NCBI GenBank assembly: GCA_018398815.1
Contig: CM031600.1
Coordinates: 48,298,524 to 48,362,523, forward strand
Direction: 5' to 3'
DNA from: Conus ventricosus
Taxonomy: Eukaryota; Mollusca; Gastropoda; Neogastropoda; Conidae
DNA length: 64,000 nt
Shown here: in pieces, positions 19,729-31,639 of the stretch
Layout of the letters: each line of letters starts with the position of its first letter
Position numbering within the stretch: position 1 is the first letter of the stretch
Notes under the pieces: model-generated
What the model was told of the DNA's origin: nothing
Databases searched by the model: none
What the model saw: only the letters and a program-made list of their open reading frames with translations
Made by a program: the position numbers and the translations under genes

Positions 19729-22700
19729 CCTAGTAAACCCTACAAACAAACATACTGTGTAGGATTATCCGTTTCAATACTAATTTACTAAACTTTTCAG
19801 ATTTTAGTTTTTGCTTAAACCTACGTTTTTCCTGATCATTTTCAATAACATCATTTTCGCGCATACATTCATCAAATGAGTCTGTCTTTCATGTGAAATA
19901 AAACTACAGTTTTTAACTGTTCTCTAAAGTCTTTTAAAACTGAGTTATATTTTTGACATAAAATCCAGACACTTATCCCAGCATGTCTTCCACTGAAGGC
20001 TAGTTTTGCCAAAGTGTTTCTTTTTTTAATTATGTCTCTTTCTGCCGAACAGTCATCTATAATAAATAGTGTCTGCGTTCCTTAAAACAGTCTAAAAAAG
20101 TGTTCTAAACAATCACTCATTTTAATTGCGGGGGATCAACAAAATAAAATGTCATCATTGCCCAAATTAAACCTTCTATAATAAAATTTGCTTTGTTCCT
20201 TTTAAAGTGTTGGACAGAAATCACAATATGATAAAAAATTTTAGCGAAAAAATTTTTTGTATGGGCCTAGGACAAATATTTTTTTTTCCAAAACCCCCAA
20301 AGTTCCCCCAAAAAATTCAATGAACAATGGGGCTTTTTTATAAATAAAGTTTAACTGCCCCTTTTTTTTTTATAACAAAAATTTTAAACTAATCCTTTAT
20401 TGTTTTTATCAAGTTCTTGAAAAAAATTTGTTCAGTTTTAATAAAATCCTATAAGATCTAAATGTGTAAGATTAACCCAAATTTAGTTCTGAAAGGATTT
20501 TTTTCTATTTAACCCAAAAATTTGATTTTGCTGTTTTGTTAGGTTTAAATACCCCTCACCGTTGTTAAAAAACACGACAGTAACTTTAATTTTTTTCAAC
20601 GTCAAAATTTTCCCAGCAAAATTAAAATTTCCCTTTTAAAAGGACGTCACAAACGCCCACAACCCCTTTCCCTTTCCCCCTCACTTTTAAGACAAAAATT
20701 TAAATTTAACATTGTGAAGGGTCCCCTTTTTTTTTTGCGGAAATGAACTTTTAATTTTGTAAAAGCATTTTTAAAACTAAATTTTTCTGTGGAGGATGAA
20801 AGGGTTTTTTCCCCATACGGTTTTAAATTTCAATCTTTTTTCCGACTATTGTCCTTTGGCATAAGCAGGAAAAGGGGCCGAGTTGAATGTTTTTCTGAAA
20901 TTTTTTTTGACGGCAAAAAAATGTAAATGGGCTTATGAATTCAAATTTTATTTTCCCATTCTAAATAGGGTTTCAAAGTCCCCTTTGTTTTCGGTTTTCG
21001 AACTATTTTAAAATTCATACGGGCCCGCATTTTTGCTTCTACATTGCGCATTTGCTCTAGTTTGGGGAAACTTTTTTTTGTCCCCAACCTCTTTTGCTTT
21101 TTAAAATTTAAACCATTTTTAGTGTACTCAAAACCATCCCAAAGCCCCAAACTCACCTTTCTGTTAAAAGGGCCCCGCAACGTCTGCAAGGTTTTTTAAA
21201 TTTTCCTAAAGTTATAAAACCTCACGGGCGCAAATGTAACTCCGGTTTTCTTCTGGCCCACGGACATTTTTAGTAAAACTTATTATTTTTTTTCCCAAAA
21301 ACAATGCCCCAGGTTATCACTTTTTTCACAAATTTTCCCCTGTTTTGTCTGAAAATTTTTTTTTAAAAATTTAAATCCAAACCCCCCCCGCAAAAAAAAA
21401 ATTTTTTTAAACTGTAAATTAGGGAATTGTAAATTTCATAATCGCAATTTTGCATTTTCCCAAGGGAAAGGAGCTTTTAAAAACTTTCGGGTCCTTCCAT
21501 CATATAATTTTTTCATCAGTGTTTCAGCTCTTTCCAAAATGAAATAGAGAAAATGAATTTTAATGCAAGATTGAGGGGATTTTCTCCCTCAAAAGTAGTT
21601 TTGTTGGGGTTAACCAAAAACTAGGAATGGGTTGTTTTGGCATTTGGAAAACCCCTAACTTTTTAAGTACTCCCCATCAAAATAGTAGCCTACTTCTTCT
21701 TCTTCGGTTGAAGGTCAACTTGTTTTTTGGGATTCGATTTTTAAATTTGAGATAATGTAAAAGGGTTACTCATTGCTTCTTTTGGGCGAGCAAAACCGAA
21801 ATAACCTTTCAGGAGGGTTTAAATTTGCAAACTAATTGTCCTCTATTATTAATTTTTTTTAATTTATTTTTTTTTTGGATTAAATTTAAATTTTTAAACC
21901 ATAAATTTTTGGGAAAAATTTATTTCATGAAGGGGCAACCTTTCCCTGGCTCCACAATCTTTATCAAAAAGCATGTTCTAAAAACGAAGGACGGTCTTGG
22001 GGTTGTTTTTTGTTACAAAATTTTTTAAACGAAAAAAAAATGAGTCCCATTCAAAATATATAATGCAAATATTGTCTTGGGCCCCCTTACAATTTTTAAA
22101 AAATTTATAAAAAACCCGATACTTTTGACATTTCTGGGACCGGCTGACACCTTTCAAGTAAAGGTTAGTACCCCAAATTAAACAGTTTAATCTTAACCCC
22201 CCTAAAAAAACGACCACATCAAAAAGTGTGGTTTAAATTAGTCACCCGATGCATTTTTTCCCAAAACCCATTAAACTTTGCTGTGTTTTGTGCATCCTGG
22301 GTGGGGGGTGCCCGTATGCGAATACTTAAATCACCCTAAACCCCTTTTGGTGAGGTCAGTGTAAAGATTTCATTTCTAATTACCCCTTCAGACTATTTTG
22401 ATTTGAACTGCAAGCTCCTTTTACCAAATGAAAAACCTTTTAATCCATTTAGCAACGAATAGACAAAAGGGCTTTTGAAAGGGATTTGTAACAAAATTTT
22501 TTTTAAAAGGCCAAGCAGTTAGACAAAAGTCGGAATCCTTTAATCATGGTTAGGCACCCCTTATTTTTGGGCTCCCAACAGAAAGAATAACTAGGGACGG
22601 AATCCTCCTTAAACATCTTTCTCTTGGGCAAGCTGTTCACCTGGGGTTTCCATAGAGCAAGACCCAAAAAACCGCATGGAAAAACATTTATCTTAAAACC

Positions 22701-23210
22701 ATTCTAAGGGCCTAACTAAAGCGGGAAATAGAACGAAAAAAGGGATCTGTTCGTATTTTTGGGTTTGGTGTTTGTTTGGTTTTCGCAAGCACAAACGAGT
22801 TTCGACAAAAAACTTTCCCTTTATGGTTTTGATGCGCAAAAACAATATTTTAGCAAATTTAGAGGACGCCATTAATTCAAACATTTGATTTCCCTTCAAG
22901 TTTAATAAGGTCCCAAAAAATTTTACAAAAACCAAGATCAAAGTAGACTTTGCTGTTGGCACTGGTTTATACATCCTCCCTTCTGACCTCGGGCCCCCAG
23001 AAGGTACAATAAAAAACTAAAATAATGAAACCCTTTCGTGGCAGGCAATAAACAAAGGTGGGGAAAAAACGAAATAAATTCGGGAGCCAGTAATTTTTAA
23101 AGAATAAAAAAAACAAGTCGCCCCCCAAGAATAATCATCCAATCCCCAGGGCCCCAAACCCCGAAGGGGGTTGAAAAAAGGGAAAAAAAAAATAATGATC
23201 ATAAAATATG
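19701..23210 (-). mobile_element. Polinton/adintovirus-like element, inverted copy 3
   Basis: The minus strand follows copy 1 base by base in outline. The ATPase tail lies at about 19770-20060, with the P-loop region near 20280. Protein B is at about 20560-21270 (FEYTKNG, FPKLEQMRN) and protein A at about 21270-22030. The upstream conserved block extends to about 23210. Sequence left of about 20180 is clean and matches copy 1 well; the rest is corrupted. The ATPase end is followed by one arm of the terminal hairpin (19701-19728) and then by unrelated sequence, so this copy ends at or inside the hairpin loop. Confidence 0.75.
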
Positions 23211-23449
23211 AAAAACGCGTTTGTTTTTTGGTTTAACTGGCCTAGGATTATTTGGGTTTCTTTATTTACAAAAAATTAACCCAACTTTTAAAAGAGAACT
23301 AATGTCCTTAAGTGCTCGGCCAAAAAAGGAAATTTTCTTTGCTTGCAGTAGAAAAAAAGCCAGCTAAAAACACCCCCAAATTTATCCCCGGTTGTACGAT
23401 TTTGTAAACGGGCCCCTAGGGACGTTTGGGACCCGTCTGGGGGGGGGGG

Positions 23450-25489
23450 TTTGGGGGGGCTTTGATTTTTGTCGTCGGGTTGTCGTATATCCGCCCCTTT
23501 AAAGTGGTTGTGGGTGGTTGCCCCTTTTTGGTGTAGTTAGTTTCGGGTTAGGTTTACTTTCTCTCTCTTTTCTCTCAAATTCCCACTGCCCGTGCAATTC
23601 ATCCTGCGGGTTCAGGGTTGGCTGGTTTTTTTTTTTGTACTGGCTGCCCTTATCCCCCCCCCGGGTTCCTTTCCACCTGCCGCACGTGAAAGGTTTCCCT
23701 CTTAGGCTTGGGGAAATTTTCTCCCCGTGACGTAGCGTGGCATTTTGGGCCCCGCCATCGTGAGGGGGTTTTTCTTTTCCCACTCGAGGGGGAAGTGTCT
23801 CGGGGAGCCCCGCCCCGGCCCTGGTTCTTCCCCTTATGGGTCAAAGGTAAAGGGGTACTTTCTTTTCCCTACATCCCCAGTGGGAGGGAGACATCATTTC
23901 ATCTTTTTCCGCATTGCGCTGCTGTCCTCTGGGACGGGAAGAGGAAAGAGAAGTCGTTTGACCCCCCTTCTTTTGGGTCACCCACGGGTAGCGGAAAGCA
24001 TCAGTTTCGGGGTTTCGTTTTTTTGTTGGTTTTTTTTGTTGTTGTTCCCGGGCTTATTTTCTTGTTGCGCAATTTCTTTTTTTTTAAAAATTGAAAAAAA
24101 AAATATCTTTTTGAGCCCTTTTTTCCCCGGGTTAATTCAATTTTTAAACCCTGGCCTTCAAAATTATATCTTAAAATTTCTTTCCCCTTTTTATGCTTTT
24201 GGTGATGCAGTATCGGGGGGAGGGGAGAAAAACCTGGAAATTTCCCGGGTTGGTACTTGTTGGTTCCCCTCGTCCCCCCCTGCCCAAAATTGGGGGGCCT
24301 ACTTCTTCGGCCACGTCTGTTTTGGGGGTGAAAGGGAGAACGTTTTTATGTTCGCGAGCGTGCTTACGCATGATTAGCCCTTTTGGGATGCGTGGGGGGA
24401 AAATTTGTTTTATTTTGAAATTTCCCAAAAAATTAAAATTTAAAAAAAATTTGAAAATTTATTTTTAAAATTTTTATTGGGCCAAATTTAGTGGTGGCAG
24501 ATAAACCCAAAGGGTTGTTTTAATTTGTTAAATTTCCTAAAAAAGGAAAAATTTAAAACCGTGAGTGAGAGAAGTGAGAAAAAAATTTCTTATTTTTTTT
24601 TATAGCCGTTAATTTAATGCATCTTTTCCCTCTTCGTATGAAAGATTTTAACGAACATTCCTGATTTGGTTGGTTTGCCGCGTTATGCTAAGGTCGGTGT
24701 TGAGCTAAATTTTTTGGGTGTATTTATAGACCTCCCCTCCCCCATCATGCGAGGGGCGGTTAAGGTTTAACAGAATGGGGCAGACAGTACTGACTGGGGG
24801 GTTTTCCAGTACCCTTTTTTCTACTTTCCCCCCTTTTTAAACTTCGCCCCCCCCCGGGAAAATTCCCCCGGAGCACGCATTGGGGGGGACCACGCACTTT
24901 TTGGGGCCACGCACTGGTGGGGACCATGAAACTGGTTGGGGCCCAAAGTACGGGTTTGGAAAACCCCTGTGGACTTGGGGGACGGTCCTGACCCCCTCTA
25001 GGACCCCCGGGTAAAGGGCGCCCCCGCCCCCCGGGGCGCTCTCTCCCCCGTTGTTTGTGCGAAATAAAAGGGGGGTGGGCCCTTGAACAACTTCTTCAAA
25101 AACCCGGGCCCGGGTTTTGGGGAAAAACCCAGTGCGACGGGGTTTTTCCCAGTAGACTTTGAAGAGGAAAGGAGTTGAGGGCACTGCATGATAGGGAAAA
25201 GGAGGGGTGCGGGAAATTTAATTTATTTATGATTAGATTGTGTATGCCAGGTTTTGAGATGCTTGATTGTGATTTTGATGTTGGCGTGTTCGAATTTTGA
25301 TTGTAAATTGTGCATGGTGGTGCGTTGAAATATTTATTTGTGACTGGTGTTTTTGATGTGAATAAATAGGGTGTTGTATCGTAACCCTTCTGGGGGTTGG
25401 CCCTCTTGCGAGGCTGTGAGGTCAGTCACTCCCTTCGCCCCCATCAAAACCCGATCCTGTCAGGGCTGACCTCCGGGGGTCGGTGGACA
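23450..25489 (+). repeat. 5' LTR
   Basis: It pairs with 29511-31567, for example at the GTCGTATATCC-type start and at the GAATAAATAGGGTGTTGTATC-like tail. It ends in GGACA just before the primer-binding-like site. The start is placed by alignment and is uncertain by about 10 bases because of G runs. Confidence 0.7.
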
Positions 25490-25512
25490 TTTGGGGGGGC
25501 TCGTCGGGTGTA
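25490..25512 (+). promoter_or_regulatory. Primer-binding-site-like sequence, tRNA-Pro type
   Basis: Directly after the LTR stands TTTGGGGGGGCTCGTCGGGT. It resembles the proline-tRNA primer-binding context known from gammaretroviruses, with one additional G and one missing C that may be sequencing errors. Confidence 0.5.
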
Positions 25513-26188
25513 AAGGGCTCGGGAATTTTCCTCTTGTTTCGCGGGGTCCCTGTTCGGGTTCTGTCTGTCTTGTATTGTTTGTCAGTTTGTTTGTGTTTGT
25601 TTGTGGGTGTTTTGGGTGGGTGACTCTAGCGTTTTAGGGGTCTTGGTGGGCCCGAAGGAACATCCGGGGTGAAGGGGAGTCGAGGTGGCCCCGGGGGAGG
25701 GCGACCGGCCCGACCCCCTTCCCCCGGGGGCCTCACGCAGATTCGGCCCTAAGTCCTTTTTCCCTTTTGTTTCCCCTCAAATCTTCCCTTCCTGTTTTTA
25801 ATTAAGCCAGTTTTTTTTTTTTTTAAAACCGGGTTTTTTTTTTAGTTTTTGGTGGGTGTATCGGAGTTAGGTCATTTTTTCCTAATTCCGTCTGCCCCGT
25901 TTTTTTGGTTTTTTTTTTTCCGGCCCCGCCCCCCCGCACTGTTTTCCCCGTGCTGTGGAGTGCGGGGTTGCCAGAGTGGGGGGAGCCGGGCATATTTTTT
26001 TTTTTTTGGTTTTTTTTTTTCCCCGGGGGGCCCCACCCCAATGTTGCTCGTGCTGTGGGGCGCGGGGTTGCCAGAGTGGGGCAGCCCGGGCATAGTTTTT
26101 TTTTTTTTTTTCGGTGAGCCCCCCCCGCACTGTTGTCTTTTTTTTGGGGCGCGGTGTTGCCAGGTGGGACAGCCGGAAATTGTCCCCC

Positions 26189-26221
<33 letters not shown>

Positions 26222-26749
26222 CACCATATACCACACCCCTAAAATATCTGTTTTTTAAGTGGAATTGTCCCTTTCCCCCGTATTTGAGAACCCTTGGATA
26301 TTGGGCTTTGGGGGAAAGTCCGGCGCTGGTGGTTTTGGCACGCTTTTCGTAAAAAAAGAAGGGGTTTTTAAAATTTAGTTTCCCTACTATTAGTTTCCTT
26401 CTTGAAATACGTGACTTCTACTTTTCCCCTGCTGTTCCATAGTCCAGTGAGTACTTTCACTTCTTTTTCGCTAGGGGATTTTCCTGATGAACCCCCACTG
26501 GGACTTCGCTCGGAAGCGTCCAGAGTTTTAGCGAAGCAACTGTGGGCCCTTTTGTTGAGTCGCAGAAATTTAAAGCCCTCTCTTTCTCCTTTCTTCCCCT
26601 CGTAAGGGTATGCCCCGGGGGGCTTTCCTCATGGGGAAAGGGCGAGACCCAAAGGGGCGGGGTTTTTGACGGGTCATCCTCCGTGTCGGGGGTGGGGAAA
26701 CCCCGCCCCGGGCATCCCCCTCCGTCCTGATGTTTTTTGGAGCGGGGCG
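25513..26749. other. Leader region of the LTR element
   Basis: GC-rich leader with three repeated modules near 25950-26170 (GTTGCCAGAGTGGGG-type words), each after a T run, and a CA tract at 26191-26221. Open frames on both strands here arise from low complexity. No protein is recognised. Confidence 0.5.
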
Positions 26750-28270
26750 TAGGGAAGAGGCTGCTCAGGGGTAAGGGGAAAAGCTAGATAGAATGGTGCT
26801 TTTTTGCGCAGAGGGAACCCGAAGACAGGGAAAAACTGCGTAGAAAAAGAGGCTATCTGCGCAGAGAGGAGGCTGCCAGACAGGAGGCCCTTCGTTGAGA
26901 GGGGGCTCCAGACAGGGGGGGCCCTTTGTAAGGAGGGGCTGCCCGGCAGGGAAACCCCCGTCGGGGAAAAGCTAGGTAGGATGGAGGGCCCGGGGGCAGA
27001 GAGGAGACCGGGAAAAACAGGAAACTCTGCTAAAAGGGGAAAAGATGGAAAAAACTTCTTTTGCGGGCTCCCGCATCTGTTGGCCAGGGGGTTAATCACC
27101 CGGCAGGTGATAGAGTTAGAGGCCCCAAAATTTTAAAACTTTCCCGATTTAGACCCAGTGAGGGCATAGATAGTTTTTTTGAGCATTTTACAAATACTAA
27201 AAAATACCAATTGTCTGAGGAACAAAAAGGGCCCTGCCCCTTTTTTTTGGGGTTTTCCCGGGGTTTTGCAAGGGAGTGTGTTCTCACTCTAAATGAAAGG
27301 GCGCGTCCCTTTTGCAGGGCATGCAGTTGGTCTGCGTAAAAACGTTTCCCCCTTACCCCCCAAGGGCGTAAAGGAGGAAAAAGTTTTTAGGGCCCCTGAA
27401 AAAGAATAACGTGAACCCTTTGTGCAGTTTGGAAAATTTTGGCTGCGCAAAAACCCAGGGTAAGGGGTCAAATTGGCTAAATTGGAGCTTGAGGATCTGA
27501 TTCTATCCCAACAGCTGACCAAAACCGGTCCCCCGAGTTGAGGTCCGTATGGCAAAACAGCACCTCGGGTTTCGCGGCTGCGATTTATACAAACCCAGGG
27601 GTTTGGCCCGAAACCCGTAGGGGTTTTTTGGGCCGCCCAGATACGGACGGAAGACCCCCACAGGAAATTTTGGGGGCAAAAAGGGGGCCGACGACTGCCC
27701 AGGGGTCGAACAAGGAGGCAGTTTATCGGGGGCCCCAGCACCCCGACTGTGTTTTTTTGTGGTCGTCCCCCGGGACATTAGGAAGGGTTGTCCCAAGGCC
27801 CCCGGAATTAAAGGGGTAGTTCTTTCCATCGTTTCCCCGTGCCTCGGCTAAGTGGGTTTCCATCCCACTTCTGGGGGTACGGGGTGCCCCGTGTTTCTCT
27901 CTGTTGTTGGTTTTTTTCCTTTGGGCGACACCATCGGGGTTTGGGAGCATCAACGATCTTTGTGGAAAGGATTTGGTTTCTCCCGAGGCCCGGCGGGGGG
28001 TAAATTTTTTTTTTTGGTTTCGGTTTGGGGGTGGTTTTACCCCCCATGCCTTCCCTAATGAAATTTTTAAACTCCCCCCCCTACTTTGTGGGAAGTAAAG
28101 GGCCATGCGGTGGGCGACCCTGAATTTTCCCTTTTCATAGGGAATACTATCACCTTTGCAGACGGACGAAATCAGCCGTGCTACGGATTTGCCCGTACAG
28201 GGGGTTTTTGGGAGTCACCCCACGCGCCAAAGCAAAAAGCGGGAACAGGAATTGGTCCCCCCTTCTACAG
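26750..28270 (+). pseudogene. Gag-like region of the LTR element (broken)
   Basis: Frame 26804-27136 shows repeated charged segments (ERGLQTGGALCKEG and similar). After a frame change, KILKLSRFRPSEGIDSFFEH appears near 27140-27200, which fits the start of a retroelement capsid domain (a short Pro/Phe-rich entry followed by a helix). Near 28160-28235, CYGFARTGGFWESPHAPKQK sits where a CCHC zinc knuckle is expected; two of its metal ligands seem to be overwritten, probably by base-calling errors. The order capsid then knuckle is right for gag. Continuity cannot be judged in this poor sequence. Confidence 0.5.
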
Positions 28271-28529
28271 CCCACTCTGACAAGGGTTTTGGCCAGGGGG
28301 GGGGGTGATCCGCTTCCAAAGGGCCGTCTTCCCGGGTGGGACTTGGAAAGTCCCAAACCCCGCGACAACTTTGGGTCGTCCCGTCAGTTTTCCCGCACGC
28401 CGGTGAGCCCCCCCCAAACTTTCCCCAAGGGGGTTTCCCCTTTTTGGGTTTTCACTGAGGGGAGATCGTGGGGGCCCAAACAGCTTGGGCGTTCCCAAAA
28501 ACTTGAGAGAAACTGTTCTCCGGGAGGGG

Positions 28530-28990
28530 CCCCCGATTCACCCCCAAGGGCATATGGGCTCAAAGCGGACTCTCGAGCGAGTAAGACAGGACTTTTTTCT
28601 GGCCGGGGATGGGAAATCTCAGGTTTGGCGTACTGCCGCAGTTGCCGGGGTTCTCCAACGGACAACCCCCTAAGGTTCCCCTTGAAACGGTTCCCCTAGG
28701 GTCAGTGCCCACTGGTTTTGGGGGGGCCCTTCAGCAAGGTTGGGGTTGAAACCCGGTGAGACCCATTAATTTCCCCCATCCCCATCCGGTCCCCCGCTAC
28801 ACTTCCCGGGAAATGGAGAATCTGCGAGTCGATACCCAAGGCCCGTCCCGCTTAGGGGCTATCGTTTCCCCCACTGTTGCTGAAACTCTCCGGCAGAATT
28901 TTGGGCGCGCACTGGGTGGCCCCAAGGAAAAAGTACGACCGGGGAAAATTTGTACTGGAGGCGTCATCTCCTCTCCCCTGCCTGGACCGG
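28530..28990 (+). pseudogene. Integrase fragment of the LTR element (broken)
   Basis: At about 28550-28675 the frame reads KRTLERVRQDFFLAGDGKS and, after a shift, a YCRSC-type stretch then QRTTP. This is the second half of the HHCC zinc-binding domain that opens retroelement integrases. PFSKVGVE near 28730 and a following segment (RLGAIVSPTVAETL, about 28850-28890) fit the start of the catalytic core. The catalytic acids cannot be placed. The protease, reverse transcriptase and RNase H that normally precede integrase do not fit in the roughly 260 bases after the gag knuckle, which indicates a deletion. Confidence 0.5.
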
Positions 28991-29498
28991 ATCCGCCGTC
29001 AGTCGTCGACTCATGAGTTAGGCATTTGGAAAACTGCAGAGTCATTTTCGCCATTTCCCAAGGGGTTTCCCGCAAACGGATGCTGGGCTATCTCAGCCCA
29101 GCTCGTAAATCAGCCAACCCCTTGGGGAAACAGTTTAGAGGGGCAGTTCCCCTCAGCCAGGGTTATGTCCCCTTCTTTTTGGTCTGTGTTGTGACAGTTG
29201 TCGGTATGAAACAAACACCCTTTTTCGGATTGCTACTTTTTTGTTGGAAGGTTTGCTTAGTTGTTTTTACAAAAGTAGTATTTTTGTATTTCCCTGTGTA
29301 ATTCTATCGTGGAAAAGGTTTTTATTCGATTTATGTAAATTTTTCGATCACAGAGGGGTTTGGTTTTGGGCCCCTTTTTGTGAAATTTTTTCACATGCGT
29401 CAAAGGGTTTAAAGGGGCACTGTATCTCAAGAAACAGATGCTTTTAGAGGGGGTTTTTTTCACGAGTTTGTACGAGGCCTACGACGGGTTGACCCGGG

Positions 29499-29510
29499 TA
29501 AAAGGGGGGG
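29499..29510 (+). promoter_or_regulatory. Polypurine tract of the LTR element
   Basis: AAAAGGGGGGG stands immediately before the 3' LTR, which starts with TG at 29511. This is the usual place for the plus-strand primer. Confidence 0.6.
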
Positions 29511-31567
29511 TGGAAATTTTTCATTTTTGTTGTCGCGTTGTTTTTCGTATATCCCCTCCCTTAATGTGGGGTTGTGGGGGTGGTTGCACCTTGGGGTAGT
29601 TCAGCTCAGGTTAGGTTTTCTTTCCTCTCTCTTCTCTAATTTTTCCCCTGCCGTGCAATTTATCCTGCAGGTTCCCGGGTGGCTTGGGATCTTTTTTTTT
29701 GTACTGGTGTCTCTATCGGCCTCCAACCGGGGCCCTTTCCCCCGCCCGAAAGGCAAGGGGTTTTCCCCTTTTTGGCTTTAGGTATTCTCACCCTGAAGTT
29801 GCGTTGGGTTTTTGGCCGCCAACCCCGAGGCAGGTTTTTTCTTTACTCGGCGGGAAAAATGTCTCTGGGAGCGCCCCGCTCCGGGTTCCCGGTTCTTCCC
29901 TTATCGTCGAAGGTACATCGGTCTTTCATTTTTACGTTTGGCCCGTAGGAGGGAGACATCACTTTATCTTTTTCCGCATCTGCACTGCTGTCCCTCCCAA
30001 ATGGAACCCGAGGGCAGAAAAGGTCGTTTACCCCCCTCTTTTTGGGGCCCCCCCACGGGGAGGGGGAAAAAAATCATTTTGTGGTTTGTTTGTTGTTGTT
30101 TTTTTTTTTTTGTTGTTTGCCGGCTTTTTTTCTCGTTGCGCAATTTTTTCCCTTTTTTTTCAAAATTGTAAAAGAAATATCGTTTTTAGAAACCTTTTTT
30201 TGGGTTTAAATTTAATCTTTTTAAATGGCCAGTCAAAATTTTTATCTTTAAAAATTTTTTCCCCCTTTTTTTTGCATTTGGGTATGCGTAGTTTGGGGGG
30301 GAAAGGGAGAGGAAAAATGGTTTAAATTTAGGGTTGGTAAAATTTCTTTGGGCTCGCTCGTCCCCTCCTGTCACCCCCCCCCCCTTTCCGGGGGTCACAT
30401 TCTTCGGCCCCCGTCCCGTTTGGTTGGGAAGGAGAACGGTTTTATGTTCACGAGCAAGCGTACGGGATGATTAGTCGGGTTTGGGTGGTGTTGGGGGAAA
30501 ATTTTTGGTTTTTTTTGAAATGTTGCCCTAAAAAAGTGGGGATAAATTTTTGCCCTTGAAATTTTTATTTGCAAATGTGGTGGCAGATGTAAAGCCATGG
30601 TTGCCTTTTTTAGTTTTAATTTTCCCAAGAAAGGAAAAAAGTTTAAAAGTGATGAGAGAAGGATGAAGATTTTTTTCATTATTTGTTTTTAGCCTGTTTA
30701 AATTTAAAGCAGTCCTTACCTCTTCGTATGAGAAAGGGCTTTAACGGGAAAATTCCTATTTTGGGTTGGGGGGGGAGGGGATGTCAGTCCTTTTTTGAGT
30801 TTATGTTGTGGGGGTTTTTTAGTTTGGCCCCCCCCCTCCCCCAATGCGGGGTGGCCCGTTAAGGGTTTTAAAAGCATGTTTTCAGGCCCGTACTGACTGC
30901 GGGGGTTCCCCGTACCCCCTTTTTTACTTTCCCCCCCAGTTTTCCTTTCCCCCCCTCCCAGACTTCACCCGGAGCACGCATTGGGGGGACCCCGCGCTGG
31001 TTGGGGCCCCACATGGTGGGGGGCCACGAAATGGTTGAGGGCCCCTTTTGGGGGAAAAACCCGTGGACTTGGCTGGGCGGTCCACCCCCTTAGGACCTCC
31101 GGTGACGGCGCCCCGTCCCCCGGGACGCGTCCTCCACCGTCTGTTTGTGCATGTCAAGGGTGTCGGCCTTGAACAACTCTCTTCAAGAACCGAACCGGTT
31201 TGGGGTACCCAGTGCGACAGGGTGTTCCCAGTAGACTTTGAAGAGGCAGGAGTGTGAGGGCACTGCATGATAGGGAAAGGGATGGGTGCTGGAATTATTT
31301 ATTTATGATTATGATTGTGTATGCCATGTATTGAGATGCTTGATTGTGATTGTGCATGTTGTGCGTGTTCGAATGCTTGATTGTGATTGTGCATGGTGCG
31401 TGCGTTGAAATATTTATTTGTGATTGCGTGTGTTGATGTGAATAAATGGGGTGTTGTATCGTAATCCTTCTGTGTGGTCTCTTGCGAGGCGTGTGAGGTC
31501 AGTCACTCCCTTCGCTCCCATCTAAACCGATCCTGTCAGGGCTGACCTCCAGGGGTCGGTCGTGACA
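29511..31567 (+). repeat. 3' LTR
   Basis: It starts TGGAAATTTTTC after the purine tract and ends in GTGACA. Its last 400 bases are clean and contain an AATAAA signal near 31441, followed by GGGGTGTTGTATCG. It matches 23450-25489 throughout. Open frames in it are chance. Confidence 0.75.
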
Positions 31568-31639
31568 CCGGTAAAGAGTCTATAGCTTTACTGGCTAATT
31601 TTTTTTAATAAACCCGCAAGATGATCAAGCTGTTTTTTT

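Larger units (their letters stand above)
20180..31150. other. Low-quality sequence zone B
   Basis: The signature is the same as in zone A. Direct proof comes from paired copies. The LTR tail at 25200-25400 against 31270-31460 shows changes such as CCATGTATTG to CCAGGTTTTG. The element copy at 20960-21000 against 2150-2200 shows mixed bases replaced by runs. Frameshifts within this zone should not be read as natural decay. Confidence 0.75.
23450..31567 (+). mobile_element. LTR retrotransposon with long LTRs, internally deleted
   Basis: Two direct repeats of about 2 kb (23450-25489 and 29511-31567) flank a 4.0 kb interior. A primer-binding-like site follows the first repeat and a purine tract precedes the second. 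The interior shows a gag-like region (about 26750-28270) and an integrase piece (28530-28990), but no recognisable protease, reverse transcriptase or RNase H between them. It is therefore a deletion derivative or a misassembled copy. Gag and integrase look most like the Ty3/Gypsy-retrovirus side. Target-site duplications could not be identified. Confidence 0.7.

Noticed and set aside
23499..25189. Several open frames of 90-210 codons on both strands
   Set aside because: They lie in an LTR (its partner is 29511-31567), frames differ between the two LTR copies, and the sequence is corrupted.
25823..26352. Overlapping Lys/Pro-rich and Phe-rich frames of up to 167 codons
   Set aside because: They arise from T and G runs in poor-quality leader sequence of the LTR element; no motif is present.
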